DNA from: Chitinophaga niastensis
GTDB lineage: Bacteria; Bacteroidota; Bacteroidia; Chitinophagales; Chitinophagaceae
Reading direction: 5' to 3'
Length of the DNA: 64,000 bases
NCBI RefSeq assembly: GCF_003014755.1
Contig: NZ_PYAW01000002.1
Span: 372,001-436,000 of the forward strand
Below, piece after piece: positions 36,894 to 43,372 of this stretch. Within the stretch, counting starts at the first letter, position 1, and every line of letters starts with the position of its first letter. The notes under the pieces were generated by a model. It was not told the DNA's origin. It did no database searches and was given only the letters and a program-made list of their open reading frames with translations. The position numbers and the translations under genes are program-made.

Positions 36894-37493
36894 TTATTGC
36901 TTGCCAGCATCTTGTTGAACGTCTTTTTTATCGTGTTGCAGATCTTTTTTATCGTGCTGTAAATCCTTTACATCATGTTGTTTGTCTTTTCTTTCCCGGT
37001 TCAACTGGCGTTTATCCTGTTGAACGTCTTTATTGTCGCGGTTCCTGTCTTTTCTATCTGCGCTTAGATCTTTATTATCATGATTCAGATCTTTTCTATC
37101 GTGATTAATATCCTTGCGATCATTTTTCAGATCTGCCTTGTCTTTTGCCAGGTCTGCTTTATCACCGTTCTTTATGTCTTTTGCGATGTCTTGTTTGTCT
37201 TTTGATACGTCGCTGTAGTCATGATGAAGATCTTTACGATCGTTGTTGGCATCTTTTTTATCATGATTGATGTCGTTGTTATCTTTTTTTACATCGTTGC
37301 GATCCTGCTGAATATCTTTTTTGGTGTTGTTTATCTTCCCGTTGTCGTGTTGGATATCTTTACGATCATGCTGAATGTCTTTACGATCATGGTGAATGTC
37401 TGCACGGTCGTGTTTGACGTGTTGCTGGGCGTTAGCAGATAATGAAGAAAGGCCTAAAACGATGACGGGTAGAAGGATAGTTGTAAGTTTCAT
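36894..37493 (-). CDS. Secreted charged heptad-repeat protein, function unknown
   Basis: 199 residues. A signal peptide (1-23, ending SANAQ) is followed, from residue ~28 almost to the end, by about 22 tandem copies of a seven-residue unit close to HDRKDIQ (variants NDRKDLH, KDKADLK, HDKKDLQ). The fixed feature is Asp-Lys/Arg-Lys-Asp followed by Ile/Leu/Val. Alternating acidic and basic residues with a hydrophobic residue every seventh position predict a long, highly charged helix or coiled coil in the periplasm or outside. No known domain is recognised. It is monocistronic and lies between terminator-flanked genes. Repeat number could vary between strains because the DNA repeats every 21 bases. 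Confidence 0.75.
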   Translation of the reverse strand: MKLTTILLPVIVLGLSSLSANAQQHVKHDRADIHHDRKDIQHDRKDIQHDNGKINNTKKDIQQDRNDVKKDNNDINHDKKDANNDRKDLHHDYSDVSKDKQDIAKDIKNGDKADLAKDKADLKNDRKDINHDRKDLNHDNKDLSADRKDRNRDNKDVQQDKRQLNRERKDKQHDVKDLQHDKKDLQHDKKDVQQDAGKQ

Positions 37494-37626
37494 GTGCTCG
37501 TTGTTTTATTATATGATAAATAAATTGTTTGTAATGAATAGACGGGCGAAGAGAATATTTGTTTAATGGGGATAATTAAAAAGTAATTAAAACCTATTTT
37601 TGGGTTTGTAAAACGTACCGGATTTC

Positions 37627-38322
37627 ATGAAACAACTGATTCTTCCAGTTATTATAGTATTGGCTTTGCTGGCTGCCTGTAAAAAGAACAGTGATAGTTC
37701 TATCCCTGTTACCCAATCGAACTTTATGTTCTTTAATGCTGTGCCGGGCAATGCGCAATTTAATATATTGCTGGATTCGTTACCAGTAGCCACTAACGTG
37801 GGTTATGGCGTTGGAACCGGCTATAAACAGTTCAGGGCACAGAATTATAACCTTTATATATATGATACCCGTACTCCCAATAACCTGATGTATGGTGGGC
37901 AGATCAATCTGCGTAATAAACGTTTTTATTCTGCTTACTTGGGTGCAGACAGCACCGGATTACAACTGGCGCTGAGGATAACAGAAGATGACCTGTCATC
38001 TCCGGGAGCAGGTACGGCCAAATTCAGGGTAGTGGACCTCAGTCAGGCTTTTACCCCTAACAGATCGGTGTTGGGCATCGATGTATATTCTGATACTTTT
38101 CCACGCTTTTTCAGGGGGATTACTTTCACTGCCTTAACGCCATTTGCGACTGTATATGGGGACAGCAATTATACCAAGCTGAATTTTAGATGGACAGATT
38201 CTACAAAAGTGCTGCAGCAGTATCATCTTTCCACACAAGCCGGGAAGGTGTATACCCTTGTTACCACCCGTTATCCGCTGGATTCTCTTAACTTTAAGAT
38301 ATTCACTATACAACATAATTGA
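37627..38322 (+). CDS. DUF4397-like lipoprotein
   Basis: 231 residues. The lipoprotein signal ends LLAACKKN (Cys about 18). The body has two beta-sandwich-like halves: FMFFNAVPGNAQFNILLDSLPV near 33 and KFRVVDLSQAFTPNRSVLGIDVYSD near 135, a pattern close to DUF4397, whose members are extracytoplasmic and of unknown role. It stands alone between a short upstream region and the terminator at 38340. Confidence 0.65.
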   Translation: MKQLILPVIIVLALLAACKKNSDSSIPVTQSNFMFFNAVPGNAQFNILLDSLPVATNVGYGVGTGYKQFRAQNYNLYIYDTRTPNNLMYGGQINLRNKRFYSAYLGADSTGLQLALRITEDDLSSPGAGTAKFRVVDLSQAFTPNRSVLGIDVYSDTFPRFFRGITFTALTPFATVYGDSNYTKLNFRWTDSTKVLQQYHLSTQAGKVYTLVTTRYPLDSLNFKIFTIQHN

Positions 38323-38339
38323 TGCCGGCTGGCATCATA

Positions 38340-38377
38340 AAAGAGCTAACGTATATACATTTACGTTAGCTCTTTTT
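38340..38377 (+). terminator. Intrinsic terminator after the DUF4397-like gene
   Basis: AAAGAGCTAACGTA pairs perfectly with TACGTTAGCTCTTT (14 bp), followed by T6. Confidence 0.9.
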
Positions 38378-38555
38378 TATGTAAATAAATAATTAGCATG
38401 TTATTATGAAGGGAATGTTGTTGTAGAAAGGGAAGAAATAATATTAGTTAAAACCGAGCTAAAAATCATAAATCAAATTTGAAAATCCGCTAAAAACCTT
38501 ATTTTAGCCCTTCCATTTTTAAAATGTACTAAAAGGAGCAATCCACCTATTAAAC

Positions 38556-39167
38556 ATGCGCACTCGTAAACAATTCGTGACAAAAGGATTATTAGCAGTA
38601 TCAGCAGCCGCTTTATTTATGTCTTGCCAGGGAAATAAAGCTGGTAGCAGCACACCTGCCACCACTCCCACAGCTACCAATAGTACCCCGGCTGCAGCCA
38701 GTTTCAAAATTGCTTACGTAGACCTGGATTCACTGGAAGCGCATTTTGAGTATTTTAAAGAGAAAAGAGGACTGCTGGAACAGAAACAGCAGCAGATGGA
38801 CAATCAGCTGAAAGGCAAGGCCCGTGCATTACAGGCTGAATACGAAGATCTGCAACGTAAAGCATCTACGCTTACACAGGAGCAGGGTGAAGTAGCTCAA
38901 CGTAGCCTGATGACCAAACAGCAACAGCTGGAACAGGAAGCTCAGAACCTGCGTGCTTCTTATACTGAGCAGGAAACTAAATTTAATGAAGAGCTACAGA
39001 AAAAGCTGGATGATTTCCTGAAATCTTTCAATGCTGACAAACGTTTTGCCTTTATATTCTCTTACCGTAGTGCTGCCAGCAACATCCTTTATAAGGATCC
39101 TGCTTATGATGTAACTGCGGAAGTTACTAAGGGTATGAATGAGAAAGGTGGGGTGTCGGCTAAATAA
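38556..39167 (+). CDS. OmpH/Skp-family periplasmic chaperone-like lipoprotein
   Basis: 203 residues. The signal ends LFMSCQGN (Cys about 25), then comes a Thr/Ala/Ser-rich linker (about 30-50). KIAYVDLDSLEAHFEYFKEKRGLL near 52 is the start of the OmpH/Skp domain, followed by a long coiled coil rich in Gln and Glu (about 75-150) and RFAFIFSYRSAASNILYKDPAYDVTAEV as the returning strand. Skp holds unfolded outer-membrane proteins. The lipid anchor is a Bacteroidota variant; direct evidence of chaperone function is lacking. Confidence 0.82.
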   Translation: MRTRKQFVTKGLLAVSAAALFMSCQGNKAGSSTPATTPTATNSTPAAASFKIAYVDLDSLEAHFEYFKEKRGLLEQKQQQMDNQLKGKARALQAEYEDLQRKASTLTQEQGEVAQRSLMTKQQQLEQEAQNLRASYTEQETKFNEELQKKLDDFLKSFNADKRFAFIFSYRSAASNILYKDPAYDVTAEVTKGMNEKGGVSAK

Positions 39168-39202
39168 GCATATAAACCTTGAAATTTTTTTCTACCTTAT
39201 AG

Positions 39203-39233
39203 TCCCGGTTCCATTTGTGAGCCGGGATTTTTT
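39203..39233 (+). terminator. Intrinsic terminator after the OmpH-like gene
   Basis: TCCCGG (39203-39208) pairs with CCGGGA (39222-39227) and T6 follows. The stem is short with a 13-base loop. Confidence 0.7.
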
Positions 39234-39245
39234 ATAAATAATAAT

Positions 39246-40670
39246 ATGGATATCAACCAACCTAAATCGTTCAAACCCAGCCTGGGTTTGCTGGACGCCA
39301 CCATGATAGTAGCCGGTTCCATGATTGGCTCCGGGATTTTTATTGTAACCGCTGAAATTGCGCGTAGTGTGGGCGGCGCAGGCTGGATCACAGCTATGTG
39401 GGTGCTCGCAGGCATCGTTACACTGATTGCCGCACTCAGTTACGGAGAATTGTCCGGTATGTTTCCCAAAGCCGGCGGGCAATATGTATATCTCCGGGAG
39501 GCTTACAATCCTTTTATCGCATTTTTATTTGGCTGGACGCAGTTCGGTGTTATCCAAACGGGTACCATTGCGGCAGTGGCAGTGGCTTTTGCCAAATTCA
39601 CTGCCTATCTTATACCGGCTTTCAGTGAAAAAAATATATTGCTGGATGCGGGTATTGTACAGATTTCTGCGGCACAGATAGTAGCCATCATTTCTATTGT
39701 ATTACTAACGTTAATCAATACACGTGGTGTACAGCATGGTAAGGTGATACAAACGGTGTTTACGCTGGCCAAGCTGTTGTCTTTATTCGGCCTGATTATT
39801 TTCGGGTTTTTACTGGGTGCAAAACAGGAGATCTGGCATGCCAACTGGCAACATGCCTGGGATGCTTCTGCTGTAAATATGGTGAATGGAGAGGTGATTA
39901 CCTCCGCATTGGCGGGATTGGCACTATTTGGCGCCATAGCGGTATCTATGAAGGGGTCATTGTTTTCCAGTGATGCCTGGAACAATGTTACTTTCATTGC
40001 CGGCGAAATCAAGAACCCTGCAAAGAATATCGGTCGTTCTCTTTTCCTGGGTACCCTGATTGTGACCATCATTTATGTGAGCTGTAACCTGATGTACCTG
40101 GCTGTACTGCCTTTACACGACATTGCCTTTGCGGCAAATGACAGGGTAGGTGTGGCGGCTGCGGCAAAGATCTTTGGGGCTTCCGGCGCCTATATTATTG
40201 CAGTGATGATCATGATCTCCACTTTTGGCTGTAATAACGGCCTGATCTTATCCGGTGCACGTATTTATTACACGATGGCAGAAGATAAGTTGTTCTTCAA
40301 AAAAGCAGGGGAGCTGAACAAAAACAGCGTGCCTGCTTATGGTTTATGGATACAATGCGCCTGGGCGTCTATGTTATGTTTAACGGGCAGGTATAACGAC
40401 TTGCTGGCACTGGTGATATTTGGGGTGTTGATATTTTATGTGCTCACCATTCTGGGGATTTTCATCTTAAGAAAAAAACGTCCGGAGATAGAAAGGCCTT
40501 ACAAAGCCTTTGGTTATCCTGTATTGCCAATGATTTACATTATTGTGGCATTGTCGCTGGCAACACTGCTCCTGATCTTTGAAAGTAACTATACATTACC
40601 TGGTTTGGGCATCATTTTACTGGGTATTCCGCTGTACTATATTGCTATGGCGAGGCAGCCGAAGGCATAG
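39246..40670 (+). CDS. APC-superfamily amino acid permease
   Basis: 474 residues with about 12 membrane helices. The first helix has the substrate-binding GSMIGSGIFIV (about 24-34) and the sequence continues YGELSGMFPKAGGQYVYLREAYNP, typical of the APC (PF13520) amino acid/polyamine/organocation family, close to LAT-type exchangers. Ends with a hydrophobic last helix and KA. Substrate is not predictable from these motifs. It is preceded by a terminator 12 bases before its start and followed by a long gene-poor stretch. Confidence 0.9.
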   Translation: MDINQPKSFKPSLGLLDATMIVAGSMIGSGIFIVTAEIARSVGGAGWITAMWVLAGIVTLIAALSYGELSGMFPKAGGQYVYLREAYNPFIAFLFGWTQFGVIQTGTIAAVAVAFAKFTAYLIPAFSEKNILLDAGIVQISAAQIVAIISIVLLTLINTRGVQHGKVIQTVFTLAKLLSLFGLIIFGFLLGAKQEIWHANWQHAWDASAVNMVNGEVITSALAGLALFGAIAVSMKGSLFSSDAWNNVTFIAGEIKNPAKNIGRSLFLGTLIVTIIYVSCNLMYLAVLPLHDIAFAANDRVGVAAAAKIFGASGAYIIAVMIMISTFGCNNGLILSGARIYYTMAEDKLFFKKAGELNKNSVPAYGLWIQCAWASMLCLTGRYNDLLALVIFGVLIFYVLTILGIFILRKKRPEIERPYKAFGYPVLPMIYIIVALSLATLLLIFESNYTLPGLGIILLGIPLYYIAMARQPKA

Positions 40671-40720
40671 TTCAGCTAAAACGGACAAAAAAATCGACGA
40701 ATTCACACAAACGTTGTATA

Positions 40721-40760
40721 AAAAAACGGGGCCACTGCAATCTATACTGCAGTGGCCCCG
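40721..40760 (-). terminator. Minus-oriented intrinsic terminator without an evident gene
   Basis: CGGGGCCACTGCA (40727-40739) pairs perfectly with TGCAGTGGCCCCG (40748-40760). The A7 tract lies on the left, so the U tract forms on a minus-strand transcript. On the plus strand the hairpin could stop the permease mRNA only weakly, because CTTAATTTG follows. Confidence 0.75.
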
Positions 40761-41218
40761 CTTAATTTGCATCAAGACATCCGAACATACACAAGTGAAA
40801 TTTGACCCTGATTTTTTAGAAAACCCGTTTAATATTTGAGTAGTATAACACAAGGATATTTGTCAACTTAGCCAAGGAATTAATACGTTACTATAGCGGT
40901 AAGAGACCGCATTTGTTTACGAATATTAAAGTCTGTGATCCGGCTGTAATTTGTGACTAGAAATACTTTGTCAGCGATTAAAAAATTTTAGAAACCCTCA
41001 AAACGTTTAGCCATTCAAGTGAGTTATATAATTCTACAATTCAAGCAATCAATTACCAATAAAAATATTATTGCCAACATATGATGTTATGATTACATCA
41101 TTTTATAGAGTATAAAATCATCAGGTGGTAAACCTTGACGGCATCTCAACCCCAAGATAACCATTACAAGCCTACACGATTTGCATTCTCGAACATTCAC
41201 ATGACAATCTTTTACAAT

Positions 41219-41250
41219 AAGCGTATGGTTTCCACCATGCGCTTCTTTGT
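41219..41250 (+). terminator. Plus-oriented intrinsic terminator before the DUF4254 gene
   Basis: AAGCGTATGGT (41219-41229) pairs with ACCATGCGCTT (41234-41244), one T-G pair, loop TTCC, tail CTTTGTTTT. It is 549 bases after the permease stop, too far to be a simple 3' end of that gene. Confidence 0.8.
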
Positions 41251-41305
41251 TTTAATACATGAGAGATTTTTACTTTATTGATATGGGTTTACTTATTTTT
41301 GCGCC

Positions 41306-41911
41306 ATGTTTACACAACTGTGCAATAAGATATTTAATCAGAGTATCCTGGATTACCACCGGGAAAATGATGTGCATCAGGCCATCTCCAATCCTTATGA
41401 GAAAAGCAGCATAGCGCATTTGCTATTCCTGAAAAACTGGATAGACACGGTGCAGTGGCACCTGGAGGATATTATCCGGGATCCTAAAATTGATCCTATG
41501 GAAGCATTGGGTATTAAGCGTTGGATAGACCGCTCCAACCAGGAACGTACGGATGTGGTGGAATATATTGACAGCTATTTTCTGGAAAAATATAATACAG
41601 TAAAGCCTTCGGCAGATGTCAGTATTAATACCGAAAGTCCTGCCTGGGCCATAGATCGTTTATCTATCCTTGCGCTGAAGATTTTCCACATGCAGGAAGA
41701 AGCAACACGTGCGGACGCTACCCCGGAGCATCGGGCGGCCTGTCAGCTTAAACTGAACATTTTACTGGAACAGCAAAAAGACCTGAGCACTGCTATAGAA
41801 ACGCTGCTGGCCGATATTGCAGCCGGTAAAAAAGTGATGAAAGTATATAAGCAGATGAAGATGTATAATGATCCTTCTTTGAATCCTGTTTTATACAAGG
41901 GCGAAAAATAA
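41306..41911 (+). CDS. DUF4254 domain protein
   Basis: 201 residues, all-helical by pattern. HLLFLKNWIDTVQWHLEDIIRDP and EALGIKRWIDRSNQERTDVVEYID (about 38-90) form the conserved part of DUF4254, which has no known biochemical role but recurs beside sugar-nucleotide and LPS-type glycosyltransferase genes. Here it is 11 bases before a family 9 glycosyltransferase, which supports a cell-envelope glycan context. The -7 element TATTTTTG ends five bases before the ATG, so the mRNA is nearly leaderless or the true start lies further in. Confidence 0.8.
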   Translation: MFTQLCNKIFNQSILDYHRENDVHQAISNPYEKSSIAHLLFLKNWIDTVQWHLEDIIRDPKIDPMEALGIKRWIDRSNQERTDVVEYIDSYFLEKYNTVKPSADVSINTESPAWAIDRLSILALKIFHMQEEATRADATPEHRAACQLKLNILLEQQKDLSTAIETLLADIAAGKKVMKVYKQMKMYNDPSLNPVLYKGEK

Positions 41912-41922
41912 ACCTGCAATCA

Positions 41923-42960
41923 TTGGGCACAACTAAAACTATACTGGCTACAAGATTGTCTGCCATGGGCGATGTAGCCATGACGATACCTGTGATGAAA
42001 CAGGTGTTGGAAGATAACCCGGATGTGGAGATTGTTTTTGTGACCAACAAAAACTGGGGAGCCTTATGTGCAGGTATTCCGCGGCTGACGTTCTTCCCGG
42101 CAGATATAAAGGGCGTTCATAAAGGCGTAAAGGGATTATACGGTTTGTTCCGGGCTATCAAAAAAGCGCATAATATCGATGCTGTAGCCGATTTGCACGA
42201 TGTATTAAGATCAAAGATACTACGTACATTTTTCCGTTTAAGTGGTACACCGGTGGCTTCCATAGATAAGGGCCGGGCAGGGAAGAAGGCGTTGACCCGC
42301 AAGGAGAACAAGATAATGCAGCCGCTTACCAGTACTATTGAGCGTTATGCTATCGTATTCCGGCAATTGGGGCTTCATTGCAAAATGGGCCATAAAGCCG
42401 TTTTTCAGCCTCAACCTTTGCACGATTCCATCATTGCTGTTACTGGTCTTAAAGAGGGGAGAAAGTGGATAGGATTGGCTCCTTTTGCTACTTACCGCGA
42501 AAAGATGTACCCTTTGGAAAAGATCACTATCGTGCTGGAGATGCTGGTAGCACAGCCGGGTCAGCAGGTGTTGCTTTTTGGTGGGGGCCATCAGGAAGTA
42601 GCATTGCTTGCCATGCTGGCAGCCAAATATCCATCTGCCATCATGGTGGCAGGACGTTTTTCCCTGTCGGATGAAATGGCGATCATTAGTCAGCTGGATG
42701 TCATGATTAGCATGGATTCCGCCAATATGCACCTGGCATCGCTGTTTGGTGTGCCGGTGGTATCCGTTTGGGGCGCTACACACCCTTTTGCCGGTTTTAT
42801 GGGTTATGCACAGTTGCCGGAAAATGCTGTACAGATCGGGGATCTGACTTGCAGGCCTTGCTCTGTATTTGGCAATAAGCCCTGTTTCAGAGGGGATCAT
42901 GCCTGTATGGAGTGGATAAAACCGGAGCAGATAGTAACAAAGGTAAAAGGAGCACTTTAA
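41923..42960 (+). CDS. Glycosyltransferase family 9 (heptosyltransferase-like)
   Basis: 345 residues from a TTG at 41923. No upstream ATG exists in frame, and the next ATG would remove the start of the first strand. LATRLSAMGDVAMTIPVMKQV (about 8-28) is the GT9 N-terminal motif, and WIGLAPFATYREKMYPLEKI (about 182-201) plus MISMDSANMHLASLFGVPVVSVWGATHP (about 263-290) form the nucleotide-sugar site. GT9 enzymes add heptose or similar sugars to lipid A-core in the cytoplasm. Four Cys near the end (LTCRPCSVFGNKPC) are common in this branch. It forms an operon with DUF4254. Confidence 0.88.
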   Translation: MGTTKTILATRLSAMGDVAMTIPVMKQVLEDNPDVEIVFVTNKNWGALCAGIPRLTFFPADIKGVHKGVKGLYGLFRAIKKAHNIDAVADLHDVLRSKILRTFFRLSGTPVASIDKGRAGKKALTRKENKIMQPLTSTIERYAIVFRQLGLHCKMGHKAVFQPQPLHDSIIAVTGLKEGRKWIGLAPFATYREKMYPLEKITIVLEMLVAQPGQQVLLFGGGHQEVALLAMLAAKYPSAIMVAGRFSLSDEMAIISQLDVMISMDSANMHLASLFGVPVVSVWGATHPFAGFMGYAQLPENAVQIGDLTCRPCSVFGNKPCFRGDHACMEWIKPEQIVTKVKGAL

Positions 42961-43017
42961 TAATATCCTTATCTGACAAGGGTTTACAGAGATATTTGAA
43001 AAATATTGCAACTTTTT

Positions 43018-43047
43018 TTTGCAGGAATAAAAAAAGTTATACTTTTG
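43018..43047 (+). promoter_or_regulatory. Promoter of the first tRNA-Gln gene
   Basis: TTTG (43018-43021), an 18-base spacer, TACTTTTG (43040-43047), 22 bases before the tRNA. Confidence 0.8.
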
Positions 43048-43069
43048 CCATCCCAAACAACAAGGGTAT

Positions 43070-43143
43070 TGCCCAATAGTATAATGGTAGTACGACAGAT
43101 TTTGGTTCTGTTTGTCTAGGTTCGAATCCTGGTTGGGCAACCA
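43070..43143 (+). tRNA. tRNA-Gln(TTG), copy 1
   Basis: Acceptor TGCCCAA/TTGGGCA, anticodon stem ACAGA/TCTGT with loop TTTTGGT (anticodon TTG), T arm CTAGGTTCGAATCCTGG. CCA is encoded at 43141-43143. Its own terminator follows. Confidence 0.96.
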
Positions 43144-43147
43144 GAGA

Positions 43148-43177
43148 GGAGAAGATCTTAAAGGTCTTCTCCTTTTT
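43148..43177 (+). terminator. Terminator of tRNA-Gln copy 1
   Basis: GGAGAAGATCT pairs with AGGTCTTCTCC (one T-G pair), followed by T6. Between it and the next gene at 43373 I see nothing of note. Confidence 0.9.
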
Positions 43178-43372
43178 TATTTTCCCGTCAATTGCTTTTC
43201 AGTTTTGTCTGCTGAACAATATTGAATTTGTTACCTACATTCAGCCTTGTTAATAATATAAGATGATTTTTTTGGAAAGCCATTACAAAAGACGCTATCG
43301 TCAGTTGTATTTGTATTATTTGAAATAGATAGTTAATTTACTGGTTGAAGAGAAGCATAATCCATTATTAGA

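Larger units (their letters stand above)
40671..41305. other. Gene-poor, hairpin-rich stretch, possible ncRNA region
   Basis: No credible protein gene in 635 bases. It holds a minus-oriented terminator (40721-40760), a small stem GCGGT-aagag-ACCGC (40896-40910), adjacent hairpins ATGATGT/ACATCAT (41081-41101) and TTTTATA/TATAAAA (41101-41117), and a plus-oriented terminator (41219-41250). A -7-like TATTTTTG at 41294-41301 directly precedes the next gene. Both terminators point to short transcripts that have no assigned gene. Confidence 0.5.

Noticed and set aside
37221..37442. A hydrophobic plus-strand frame (many Ile, Val, Phe) opposite the charged repeat gene
   Set aside because: It looks like a membrane protein only because codons for Asp and Lys read as Ile, Val and Phe on the opposite strand; the signal peptide and regular repeat are on the minus strand.
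40579..40853. Short frames on both strands after the permease gene
   Set aside because: They cover the perfect terminator hairpin at 40721-40760 and show no protein features.
42238..43140. A 300-codon minus-strand frame across the glycosyltransferase gene and tRNA-Gln
   Set aside because: It would include a tRNA gene read backwards and lies antisense to a clear GT9 gene.
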